From NCBI RefSeq assembly GCF_019320115.1, contig NC_089583.1:78307739-78371738 (forward strand): a stretch of DNA of 64,000 nt, read 5' to 3'. Source of the stretch: Miscanthus floridulus. Lineage: Eukaryota; Streptophyta; Magnoliopsida; Poales; Poaceae. The translations under genes and the position numbers were made by a program. The notes under the pieces are model-generated. The model did not search any database. It was not told where the DNA came from and worked only from the letters and a program-made list of their open reading frames with translations. Shown one piece after another: positions 25,118-37,592 of the stretch; position 1 is the stretch's first letter; each line of letters opens with the position of its first letter.

Positions 25118-25920
25118 TGATGAGGACATCGCCACGCTGGACACACCGACGCCATGGTCTTCCCCAAGTTGCAATTCGTTTCCAACTCAGCTGCCACGTC
25201 GTCCTCGGATTCAGCAGACATGTCATCACTGTTTCGGTCATAACTTCCTCATACGACATCGAAATGGGCAGTTCTTGGATGCGTTGGAAAGGGGACGACG
25301 ACGCCGTCGTTTTGGATCTGGTCCCAGCTCCAGAAGGTCCGTGGATCATTCTGTGTGACTACAGCAAGGTGCTGCGTCACCTATTTGGGCCAACTTGGCC
25401 ATGTATCATGTCGGGCCTTAAGCCCAAGTTGTGGGCGCCCAACCCCTGGCCGTCCCCAACCCTAGGTCAAGTCTTAGACTATAAACACAGCCGCCGCCAC
25501 TGCTACACAATTGGGTTTTGTTTAGAGTTTAGTTTTCCATCGAGGAACTGAATCGTTCATTGTAACTGTGGTGACAAATCCTTTGACAGTGATCTAGGGC
25601 CCCTGTTCTTGATCTCCTCCACTGTGTCGATTAGTCCTTTGGAACCAAGTTCTTGAATCCTTTATTGATATTCGCGTCATTCATATTTGCAATTTCAGAT
25701 TGCGTGTTTTACCTTCTTGCTTATGCTCTTCGATTCGCTTGCAGAAAAAGCCTTCTTGGCGAGGTCAATCAAGTTGTGCTTGGTTGATAACCAACAGAGC
25801 AGTGGTGTAATGGTTGCAGGGTTCGAATCGTGTCTGATTTGAAGTCGGATCGCCAACATCAAGATCTCCACAAATCGAACTTACCGGCTACCTCTCGGAA
25901 GATCGGGCCTGTACTCATCA
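25118..25920 (+). repeat. 5' LTR of the Gypsy derivative
   Basis: 803 bp. A TATA-like CTATAAACA lies near 25,484, a plausible promoter. Near 25,819-25,830 is GGGTTCGAATCG, which resembles a polymerase III B box. Confidence 0.9.
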
Positions 25921-27211
25921 ATCGGTATCAGATATTTCAGGTTTACCACGAGGTATAATCTTGTTTGCCTTAGATTCATATTTGTTCATTACCTAGAGTC
26001 CACAAAAAGCCCAAAAATATTTCAATTTCCGCTATCCTATCGCCCTTTGTGCCTTTGCAATTTCGTTTCAGATTCGTGTTGTTGAGTTTGTGTCCATGGT
26101 CGAGTCTTGTTGCTGGTTTAGGATTGTGTTCGTGGTCGTAGTTCAATCGCCCATTGCTGTGATTTTGTTTTCCACCGCTATCCCATCCACCGTTCCCAAA
26201 CAACAAGTCGAAGCCATCACATTACTCGACTTGCCCCGCTAGCCGCCTTGTGTAACTTCTCGCCGCCGCGCAAACCCTAGATAGGTTGCCAGCCGCTCTT
26301 ATTTTGCCTGCATCGTAGCCCTCCTTATATCATCAGGCGAATACCTACTGCTGTGATCGGTGTTAGAGTTTAGGGACGCTTTGCCCTAACTGCCGCCGTC
26401 GTGTTGTGCCTCCTGGAAAACATACCTTGAGATACCTTCGGTAAAACAGGCATAACTTTTCGCTCGTTTATCAGAAAAATCTGAAATTTTTTTAGCAGCT
26501 TCTTGACACTATTTGGACCCGACCCAAACTCGGCTTCGCCCTGTTTGGTTTCACCAGAATTGCCAAAAAAAATTGGGAAAATATAGAAAAAAATTTGTCA
26601 AAGTTTTTGCACGCTTTTCAGAGAACGTGCTGAATTTCTGTAGACCACATCCCACCTCAGTTGTAGGTGCCAATTTTTGTGGTTGCATCTTTTGTGATCC
26701 TTATTCAGAGAAAAGTATAAAAAATAGTAAAAAAAATTTGTTTCCTACTAGTGCCTTTTGGAAAAATTCGGGAAAAAATTCAGGAAAAAGGAGAAATCCG
26801 GGCTATTTGCTTGTTCTGTGAGTTCTTTCGATCTTTCTTTGTTTTCACCTTGTTGCGCTATGTCTCAACACGTCTTAGCCAGCACCTGTGATTTGTACTT
26901 TGGATCCAGATTGAACAATCGTTACTCTGCACTCGTTAATTGCTAATCCTTGCTGTCATATTGTGTGCCTACCCATAGCTCCACATATTCTTCTGTCAGC
27001 ACAAGTTCATCTTGCAACTGTTACCCACGCTCAACAATAGATTGCTTCGCCACTTTGGTTTTGCTCCTGTTTGGCGTTGGTAAGAATATAGGTAAGATGG
27101 TGGTAAGCCGCTTGTGATTTTGCATTCCACTTTCACCACCATCACCACCACTTGTTTCCTTTTAGTTGATAGGGATAATACTTTAGTGTTGTCTTTTTCT
27201 ATCTTCTAACC

Positions 27212-29491
27212 ATGGCAGGAACTCCGACGGACTTCAATGAGTGCGTGTCCAAGGGCGAGCTTGCAACGTTCATGACTGAACAACGCAATCTTATGACCGA
27301 GCTGACGCGCAACGTGAACAATCTAGTCACTCGCATTGAACAGCTTGAGCAACGCCCTCCACCTTATCGTGCTGATGATGAAGATGCGGATGCTTTTGGT
27401 GATGAAGATGCGTATGCTGACGGTGGTGCCCGTCGCCGCCTCAACTTCAATCGTTACGGTATGGCAGGTAATAATCATGGTAATAATGATCCTTTTGCTA
27501 AAATTAAATTTAGTCTACCTCCTTTTGCTGGTAATGTTGATCCAGAGGCATATTTAGATTGGGAGCTTGCTGTTCAACAAAAATTTGATTCTCATAATGT
27601 TCCTGCTAAGCATAGAGTTAGACTTGCTACTAGTGAGTTTACTAATTTTGCTTTGTTCTGGTGGAGTGATCTTTGCAATGCCAATAATGCTGCTGATGTG
27701 CCTCAAACTTGGAATGTTTTAAAGCAACGTATGAAATCTCGTTTTGTTCCTCCTTATTACCAACGTGATTTACGTTTGAAACTACAAACTTTAAAACAAG
27801 GTGATAAAGGAGTAGAAGCATACTATCAAGAATTGCTTATTGGTTTAGCACGTTGTGGTATAAATAAAGATGATGATTATGCTAGTGCTAGATTTTTTGG
27901 TGGTTTAAACCATGATATACATAACATACTTGATTACAAAGAATGGCGCAATTTTTCCCAATTGTATCATCTTGCTATTAAGGCCGAATGAGAAGTACAG
28001 GGACACAAACAACACCAGCCTTTTAGGTCTAACAATGGGAGGAATTTTCAGCAGCGTTCCGAGCCGGAGACGCCCAAGCTTCCTGTTGCACCATAGCCAT
28101 CTACACCTCCATTTTCTTCCGGGGTAAGTAAATTGTCTAATGTGCAGTTTCCACAGCTGAAGAAAGGTGGCACTCCGGGTGCTTCTACTAGCTCCTCCTC
28201 GTCCAGCTCTAAAATCATTTGCCACTGATGCAAAGGCATGGGACATGTCATGAAGGAATGCCCCAGTCGTCGCGCTTTCATTGCTACCAAGGATGGATAT
28301 GTAAGTGCTAGTGATGTTGAAGATGATTTAGCCCTTGCTGCTAACATTGATGCAGATCCCACCAAGGGCGATCATGACAAGGAGGCCATCACCATTGACT
28401 CTGTGGCTGCTGCCGCGGACTACCCTAGCCTTCTTGTGCAGCGTGTGTTGAGTACATGTGTGGGTCATGAAGAAGAGATGAAGATCCAATGCCACAATTT
28501 GTTCCACATGTATCTCATTGTGCAGGGTTGTCGTGTTCTCACTATCATTGATAGCGGGAGTTGCAACAACTTGGTAAGTTCAGATTTGGTTGACAAGCTT
28601 GGCTTGACCACACGCCAACATTCGTATCCATATAAACTTCAATGGTTCAATAATAGTGGTAAGACTAAGGTAACTAAATCAGCACGCATTAGCTTTTTCA
28701 CAGGCTCTTATCATGATACTGCTGATTTTGATGTTGTCCCTATGCAAGCTTGTTCCATTTTGTTAGATCGCCCATGGGAATTTGATAATGATGCTTTACA
28801 CCATGGTAGAACTAATACATACACTATCATACATAAGGACAAGAAAATTACATTGCTGCCTTTGTCTCCTACGGATATTATTAAACATGCTAATGAGATC
28901 AAAAATAAACCTCCCACAGACATTGCTAAAAATAATGGGATTAAGTTAAAAGGAGGTGCTTTTCTTGCTACAACTCCTGCTACTGCTGAGTTATGTGATA
29001 ATCCTGATGCACCATGTTATACTATGTTTTGTCAACCTTTTATGTCTGGTGCATTGCCTGCTGTCACTAACCTTTTGCAGGAGTTCGCTGATGATGGGAT
29101 GGAGTCGAGGACGGCTCCAATTCTACAAGGAGGGGATGATGAGGACATTGCCAAGATGGAGTCGAGGACGACTCCAATTCAAGAAGGGGAGGATGATGAG
29201 GACATTGCTAAGATGGAGTCGAGGATGACTCCAATTCGAGAAGGGGAGGATGATGAGGACATCGCCACGCTGGACACACCGACGCCATGGTCTTCCTCAA
29301 GTTGCAATTCGTTTCCAACTCAGCTGCCACGTCGTTCTCGGATTCAGCAGACACGTCGTCACTGTTTCGATCATAACTTCCTCATACGACATCGAAATGG
29401 GCCGTTCTTGGATGCGTTGGAAAGGGGACGACGACGCCGTCGTTTTGGATCTGGTCCCAGCTCCAAAAGGTCCGTGGATCATTCTGTGTGA
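27212..29491 (+). pseudogene. Gypsy gag-protease reading frame with three nonsense mutations
   Basis: The frame starts at ATG 27,212 (MAGTPTDFNECV). Gag follows, with FSLPPFAGNVDPEAYLDWE, FWWSDLC and RFVPPYYQRDLRLKLQTLKQ. A CCHC zinc knuckle (CKGMGHVMKEC) lies near 28,225-28,265, and an aspartic protease with DSGSCNNLVSSDLVDKLGL lies near 28,550-28,610. All pieces share one frame. In-frame stops stand at 27,989 (TGA), 28,094 (TAG) and 28,226 (TGA). The last replaces the residue between the first two knuckle cysteines. After the protease, polymerase is missing. The frame passes LLQEFADD into a 19-residue tandem repeat and then into the 3' LTR, ending at 29,491. It is not functional as it stands. 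Confidence 0.88.
29099..29269 (+). repeat. 57-bp tandem repeat containing the polypurine tract/LTR junction
   Basis: Units starting ATGGAGTCGAGG lie at 29,099, 29,156 and 29,213, exactly 57 bp (19 codons) apart. Each carries a purine run followed by TGATGAGGACAT (at 29,137, 29,194 and 29,251). The third of these is the real start of the 3' LTR. The array keeps the reading frame open. Confidence 0.9.
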
Positions 29492-30053
29492 CCACAGCAA
29501 GGTGCAGCGTCACCTATTTGGGCCAACTTGGCCATGTATCGTGTCGGGCCTTAAGCCCAAGTTGTGGGCGCCCAACCCCTGGCCGTCCCCAACCCTAGGT
29601 CGAGTCTTAGACTATAAACACAGCCGCCGCCGCTGCTACACAATTGGGTTTTGTTTAGAGTTTAGTTTTCCATCGAGGAACTGAATCGTTCATTTTAACT
29701 GTGGTGACAAATCCTTTTACAGTGATCCAGGGCCCCCGTTCTTGATCTCCTCCACTGTGTCGATTAGTCCTTTGGAACCGAGTTCTTGAATCCTTTATTG
29801 ATATTCGCGTCATTCATATTTGCAATTTCAGATTGCGTGTTTTACCTTCTTGCTTGTGCTCTTCGATTCGCTTGCAGGAAAAGCCTTCTTGGCGAGGTCA
29901 ATCAAGTTGTGCTTGGTTGATAACCAATGGAGCAGTGGTGTAACGGTTGCAGGGTTCGAATCGTGTCTGATTTGAAGCCGGATCGCCAACGCCGAGATCT
30001 CCACAAATCGAACTTACCGGCTACCTCTCGGAAGATCGGGCCTGTACTCATCA
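29251..30053 (+). repeat. 3' LTR of the Gypsy derivative
   Basis: 803 bp, the same length as the 5' LTR, preceded by the polypurine tract and followed by CAATC. The gag-protease frame reads about 240 bp into it. Confidence 0.9.
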
Positions 30054-31159
30054 CAATCTGTAGTAGTGAAGATTACTCATTGATCCATCCGTCATGTGCC
30101 TATCCCTTTCTAAAAACCGCTAATTTCATTTTACAGCAGGGCATTGAACTGCACCATCATTATTTTGACCATATATACAAAGATCAGGCAACCTGTGAGC
30201 CTATTTATTTTTAAGAATCGAGACCATTCTATATATAATCTCTTCTTTATGCACATGTGAGCTACCAACCTATACATATGAAGGAGAAAGGAAAAATAAT
30301 TGTTCAGAACTAAACCAATGATACAGAGAGAGACGTGAGTAGTAAAACAAAGCAACGCAATGGAGTCCTTCTAGAGAAAAAAAGATAGTATCGTCTCAGT
30401 ATAATAATTCAGAAAAAAGACAGTACCAACAAACCTATGCAGTTGAGTCTTTTTTTTCCCACTGGTAACTTATATTTCTACCATGAAAATTTTAGTCTTT
30501 TATAAAGAGAGGTGTATTTTCATAACATAATCTTAGTAACCAAAGCTCAAGATTTAAAAAGATATGTAGCTAAACAATGAGTAGAGACAAGAAAAAAAAG
30601 AATCAAAACCCCTTCTATCCAGCAGAAGGATGCTTTAGTGTGATGTTTCGTAGCAGGGTAGCAGAATCTCCATAAAATCTGCTCTGGTTGGCATCCTCCC
30701 TTCTTTCTGCAGTATTAGACTTGCACTATTTGTTTCTGCTTCAGTCCGAGCTGTGAAAGATCAAACTGATCAAGAAAATAACAAAGTGCATGACGGAGAT
30801 TTGTGTGTTGGGGATGACCTCCTCTTGTATGCGACGAGGCATGGTCCGCCATGCTCGCTAGCCCCGGTGTGCTCGGCCTCGATGCAGATCATGTAGGGCA
30901 CAGATGAGGCCACCGATGATCACGCATCTAAGGCCAGGCACGCCACAACCTGCGGCACCGGATCTGCCGGACCCAGATCTCGTGGAGTGGAGGAAGGTGT
31001 TGCACTAGATAGGAGAGAGGCTTGGGGAATGCAGGAGTATTTACAATAGTTAACACTCATCATAAACCACCAATATAACTTCTATGAATGCATAAAAATG
31101 ATCACCAACATAGGTTTAGGGGTTTAAACTGACTAATTTCCACAAGTTTTGGTAAATCT
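30054..31159. other. Unassigned stretch, mostly AT-rich
   Basis: No protein or RNA family is recognised on either strand. A GC-rich island at about 30,800-31,010 has short frames only. Confidence 0.3.
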
Positions 31160-32289
<1,130 letters not shown>

Positions 32290-32389
32290 GAGCCTAGGGC
32301 TACAAATAGCTATTGGAAGCCCCAGCCAGTCACCCCACAGCCCCCCACGAAGCTGACGCACGCGCAGGTGGGAGGCTCCTAGGGACCCA

Positions 32390-34110
32390 ATTGATCGGAT
32401 GCATAAAATCCTAGGTTAGGCTACGTAGAAAGGTTTTTATCGTGATGATACACAAAATCTAGTGATTGCTTGAATTAAAATCAATTAATTACTGCATAAA
32501 AACCTCTCTGCAAGCTGTATGTTACACCTGACAGCAGCTGACGCAGGCTGTCACATGCTGATACATGCATGCTTGCATGCGTCCACTCTAATCTCTTCCA
32601 TTTTTTCGTGATAATTTCTCAACGAAACATCCAATTCAAAAATAGGTTTCACCATTGAACTCTTGACATTTTGGTGCACAATTCAAGATCCATTGTGAAT
32701 ATATTTTTTGAAAAAAATTAAAATTCATAAATTTACGCATTAAGATATAGAGTTTTATGTTGTCATCTACACATAGAATCTTGTGAGGGAGAGCATAGAA
32801 GCATGTAGACGATCTCGCCTTTTTCCAAAATTTAAAATTTGAATCATGGCACGTGATGGCAGATTGGATGCATAAAAATCAATGGTCAAGATGCGCAGAA
32901 AAGTTTTTGGCGCTGACGTTGCATAGAAATTAGTAGTTGAATGCGTAAAAATTGTGATTGCCTACACCAATATCATACTTCACAATATGAGGATGTATAA
33001 CTAACATGGGGACAACGCATAGAACATGGAGACCGAACACGTAAAACATGGAGACAATCTCATCTTATCCAAAATTTGAAATTTGAAAAATAGCACGTGA
33101 TGGACAATCAGATTCATAGAATTAATGGTCAAGATGTGCAGAAACGTTTTTGGCGTCGACATTGCATAGAAAATTAGTAGTTCAATGAATAAAACAGCAT
33201 AGAAACTGCTCCAATAATGTGTAGAATTGTATACCAACAATGTATAGAGTTGTGTAGAAACATACAAATAATTGTTCCAACAATGTATGTCGACATTGCA
33301 TAGAATCAATGGTCTCGTCTTCTCCAAAATTTGAAATTTGAATCATGGCACGTGATGGCCGATTGGATGCATAGAATCAATGGTCAAGATGCACAGAAAA
33401 GTTTTTGGCGCCGACGTTGCATAGAAATTAGTGGTTGGATAAATAAAAATTAATTTTTGTTACCGCCTAAAAACCTCTCCGCGAGATGGACATTCAACTG
33501 ACATAACTGTAATTGCCTCCACCAACATCATGCTTCCCACTATGCAGGTGTATAATTAACATGGCAACAATGCATAGAACATGGAGACCGCAAGCATAAA
33601 ACATGCAGACGAGGTCATCTTCTCCAAAATTTGAAATTTGAATAATAGCATGTGATGGCCGATTGGATGCATAGAATCACTGGTCAATATGCGCAGAAAA
33701 TTTTTTTGTGTCGACATTGCATAGAAATTAGTGGTTCAATGAATAAAAATTAATCTTGTGACCGCGTAAAACCTCTCCACAACATGGACATTCCATAAGA
33801 GACAACCTTGATTGCCTCCACCAACATCATGCTTTCCACTATACTAGTGTATAATTAATGTAGGGACAATGCATAGAACATGGAGACCGCACGCATAAAG
33901 CATGAAGATGATCTCATCTTCTCCAAAATTTGAAATTTAAAAAATAGCACATGATGGATGATCGGATTCATAGAATCAGTACTCAAGATGTGTAGAAATG
34001 TTTTTGGTGCCTACGTTGCATAAAAATTAGTAATTCGATGAATAAAGATTAATTTTGTTACCACATAAAAACCGCATAGAAACTGCACCAACAATGCATA
34101 TAATTATGTA
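32390..34110. repeat. Degenerate tandem repeat, 240-300 bp period
   Basis: The phrase 'gatggccgattggatgcatag' recurs, with changes, at 32,863, 33,102, 33,354, 33,653 and 33,953, with a more diverged copy near 32,392. Each is followed by 'tcaatggtcaagatg.gcagaaa.gtttttgg' and preceded by 'ccaaaatttgaaatttgaa'. No frame is conserved between units, so the array is non-coding. Confidence 0.8.
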
Positions 34111-34359
34111 TCAATAATGTAAAGAAATGTATACCAACAATGTATACCAAGTTATAGTTTAGCCATGTATATAAACTTATGCAGAAAAGTATATAGTAAC
34201 ACAAAATCAACAAACAAAACAATAAACATGAATTCAACTTGTGTGGAAACCTATGCAACTAAGCATAAAATCATCCAACATCTTCGAAATCATAGTTTCA
34301 CCATGCATAAAAACCTATGCTTGCAAGAAAAAAAAACCTAGATGACTAATGCTGCCTAG

Positions 34360-34935
34360 GCCACCAGGTAGCGAGCCGGCGTGACGTAGTCGCCGTCGGT
34401 ACAGCCATCGTGACGTAGTGGCAGTCCCTGTGGCCGCCGCGACACCATCGTCCGTCATCCGAGCATGTAGCCGGCCACGAACGTGAGCCATTCTCGGACT
34501 CGTGAGCCCATCGCCGCCTCCAGACCTAGAGGCCTCACTGCTGCTCGTCGCATGGAAAGGGGAACCAGGGCGCCGTGCGGGGATGGCCTGGCTGCCTTCG
34601 TAGCTGGGAGGCTCAGGGCCAGCTCCGGGAGGGAGCAGGGTCGCCTTCGACGTCGCTAGTGATGGTGGGGGTGGCTGCTGCGGACTGGATCCACCGCCAG
34701 TGGGGTAGAGGAGGACGTTGCGGGCCTATGGCACCACCGGGGAGTGGAGCCACCGTCGGCCGAAGCTGTGCGCATGGGCCCGTCCGCGTCGCCTCCAAGG
34801 GCCGTTGTGTACGCCGCCGGGAGGGAGGAGGCCACGTGCCACAGGGAGGGAGCAGGGCCGGTGCCGTCGCAACTGGGTGGAAGGCCACGTGAGCCACCGT
34901 GGGGGAGGAAGCCGCGCGCCGGGGAAGGGGTATAT
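34360..34935. other. GC-rich block without recognised gene
   Basis: High GC with open but low-complexity frames on both strands, rich in Gly, Arg, Pro and Ala. No family motif is seen. It could be a captured fragment of a GC-rich grass gene, but there is nothing to name it by. Confidence 0.3.
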
Positions 34936-34938
34936 TCA

Positions 34939-35178
34939 GTAGCCAGCTATAAAATAAGTTATTTTGTAGCCACCTCCATTTACGATAATTTTATATACTA
35001 ATTTACGATAATATCAATATATATTTACGATAGTTGGGTTACTATAACACATGGGGATATTTACCATAACGTTATAGTAAACCACTTAGTAAGGAGTTAC
35101 TATAATCTTGTAAATTAACATAGTAATTATCGTAACTCAAAGTGGCTACATAATAAGTTATTTTGTAGCCAGCTACAC
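34939..35178. repeat. Foldback segment with inverted ends
   Basis: A 'gtagccagctataaaataagttattttgtagccacc'-like end at 34,939-34,976 is matched in inverted orientation at 35,142-35,178. Each end is itself an imperfect palindrome around 'aataagttatt'. The 240-bp unit resembles a small MITE or a terminal hairpin region. Confidence 0.5.
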
Positions 35179-35186
35179 GGTAGTAG

Positions 35187-35303
<117 letters not shown>

Positions 35304-35364
35304 TTCATCATAAGTATAAGTTATGAATATATTTCCTTTGTCAGTCCTTCCCTGAGGTAAAAAT

Positions 35365-35465
35365 ATAAATAATGATACCTGAAATACTCCCGGGTGAAGT
35401 GCTACAATGGTATATCAGTGCGCTTGCAGAATTCTTTATATATAATATATTTTCTCGGTCATAAT
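35365..35465 (-). repeat. Inverted copy of the conserved retroelement motif
   Basis: 'atactcccgggtgaagtgctacaatgg' then 'gcgcttgcagaatt' is the reverse complement of the motif at 12,588-12,680 and 16,531-16,620. AAGAAATACCAA follows at about 35,478-35,489. Confidence 0.55.
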
Positions 35466-35479
35466 TACAAGAGTATCTA

Positions 35480-37086
35480 AGAAATACCAAAAGGGAGCCG
35501 GGCGTCGGTGGCAGCACAGTTGCTGCGAGCGTGGAGAGGCCCGGTGCCGGTTGGTGTAGATCAGAGCCTGGTGGAGTTCAATCTACGTTGGAGATGATGG
35601 GCACGCTAGAGCTCCACGACGGCGACCGAGCCGCCTCCCAAGCCCTATATACGGAATAGATAGACGAATGGAAAGAGAGAGAAGGGGGAAAGGACGGGAG
35701 AGAGATAGCCACGGAGGAGAGGAGCTTTCACAGGCAGGGTGATGGCGGCGATAAACGAACTGTGGGACCTCGCGCTCCAACGACGGCGGCCAGCAGGGAG
35801 GCGTGTGCGGCGAGCACTGTGGTGCGGCAACAGCGGGGAGAGAGAAAGAGGAGAGAGATCAAAGATGAGATGGGCATTGCGCTAGGGTTGCGGACTTGGG
35901 GTACGCCTCCGCGGAGGGGTTTCTTCGCAAAATTTTAAGGGGATTCCTGCAAAAATGGTTAGACTATCAAATTTTGCCTTCTTCGCGTGGAAATAAAATT
36001 TACAAGAGGGCTTGGGTCATAAAATATCAAAATGTGCCTACTATTTAAAGGGGACAGGTTGGATAGCGGGTTGATTTTCTACAAAGTAGAGGGTTTTTTG
36101 GCAAAGTACGCAATGAGGCGTGACCGCATGTAGATAAGCGACCAATGCTCCAATTGCTCTCATGCGAGGAGAACCGAGTGGGTTTTAAACAACCCTAATA
36201 TGGATGGCAGCCTAATTAAGAACAGAGCTACTGTATTTTTTGTATCATCCACAAGGATTAATTAAGCTTTTGAACACTACTTGCATAAACTGAATCTGAA
36301 TTTGGTATTACTTACTTGACCTTGCAGGAACGTTTCCTAACTAAGTTAATTGTTTGGTTGCAGGATCTTAACAGAGATTTTTAGGGATCCATTACATTGA
36401 TATCTTAATAAAAATATTTGTTGACATCAATTTATTATGAAACTTTTAACTTGTGGCAATGGTTTTGTGGTCATGCGTTTGGATCCACTGATTCTCTTTC
36501 CTGCACTCTAATTTAGTAATAGCGGAGTGAACCATGCACTCACTATACGGTTGAGTTCTAAGAACCCTGTTCTTGCTACAAATTGTACTTGAGTATGTGT
36601 CTCCAGCCATTTTCACGCCAATACTGCTGCAAAAGAGGTGTTTGATGTAATGCCTGGCCAGATTGGAATTAAATTACTAGCTTAACATAATTTCTTCTTG
36701 TGCCTGAAGTCCCTTACCCTTTTTTGATTTGTTGACGAGGCCTTTTTGCTTCTGGTGGACTCACTTAAGGACCCATAACCATTGAAGACACCAGGCCATT
36801 GGTGCATTAGGCTGTTATTCTTTCATGTTCTGCAACTTATACATATGGCTTTCAAAAGTTCCCAAAGAACTTAAAAACAAGGTAGACAATCTGACCTTCA
36901 ATCTTGTGCTTTAGTTTGTAAAAAACAGTCTTCATAGTACCTATGATGTGATTAAAGAACTCAGAAGCACTTTTTTTGTAAAATTTACCCTCATCTCTAT
37001 TCTTTGTTCCAAAGAAATGATGTAGGAATTATTGTAAAAGAATTGTTTTGTGACACAAAATTATTGCATGTGAAATATATTGCTTT
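35480..37086. other. Unassigned stretch left of the large CACTA element
   Basis: 35,480-35,890 is moderately GC-rich with short low-complexity frames. 35,900-37,086 is AT-rich with occasional splice-like 'ttgcag' and no protein similarity that I can recognise. The part up to 37,086 is the original target of the CACTA insertion and resumes at 50,627. Confidence 0.3.
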
Positions 37087-37116
37087 CACTACTACAGAAT
37101 AGACTTGTTGTCCCGG

Positions 37117-37322
37117 GCGGTAACGGCCTTTAGTCCCGATTACCGCGCCGGGACAACGATCCCGGGACTAAAGGTGCCACTTTTAGTCCCGGGTCATCGA
37201 GCCGGGACTAAAGAGGGACCTTTAGTCCCGGTTTACCAACCGGGACTAAAGGCCCTCCAGCCGAGCAAACGTGGCCGCACCCTTTAGTCCCGGTTGGTAA
37301 CCCTAACCGGGACTAAAGGTTC
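37117..37322. repeat. Left subterminal repeat array of CACTA
   Basis: At least six copies of TTTAGTCCCGG or its inverse CCGGGACTAAAG, often paired as hairpins. Such arrays are the binding sites of the CACTA transposase in related elements. Confidence 0.85.
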
Positions 37323-37592
37323 CTTTTTTTTCTTTTTTTTTGTTTAATTTGTTTTCAGTTCAGTTACACGTATTTGTTTAATATATAATATGTTTTTATG
37401 TACATATTCTACGCTGCTAATATAAATACACGCACGCATATAATTACATCTAATTCTCATCTTTAGCATTATTATATTCGAATAAAGTATGAACCTATAT
37501 ATATTATAGATATATATATATGTATATATACAACACTTTCATAATCTTGTTCTCGAAAATAACGATATCAATAAACATTTAATTTACATCAT

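Larger units (their letters stand above)
25118..30053 (+). mobile_element. Gypsy-derived LTR element retaining only gag and protease (TR-GAG-like)
   Basis: Two 803-bp LTRs (25,118-25,920 and 29,251-30,053) start TGATGAGGACATCG and end TGTACTCATCA. CGGTATCAGA at 25,923-25,932 is a slightly mutated Met-tRNA primer-binding site, and GAAGGGGAGGA at 29,240-29,250 is the polypurine tract. The flanks are CGATC (25,113-25,117) and CAATC (30,054-30,058), a TSD with one change. The 3.3-kb internal region encodes gag and protease but no reverse transcriptase, RNase H or integrase. A hand count gives about 26 LTR differences in 803 bp, so the insertion is older than the TRIM but still young. Confidence 0.9.

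Noticed and set aside
25819..25836. tRNA gene in the LTR
   Set aside because: Only a B-box-like string; no cloverleaf and A/B spacing far too short.
34575..35001. Several overlapping GC-rich frames on both strands
   Set aside because: Low-complexity Gly/Arg/Pro/Ala frames with no motif; open on both strands because of base composition.
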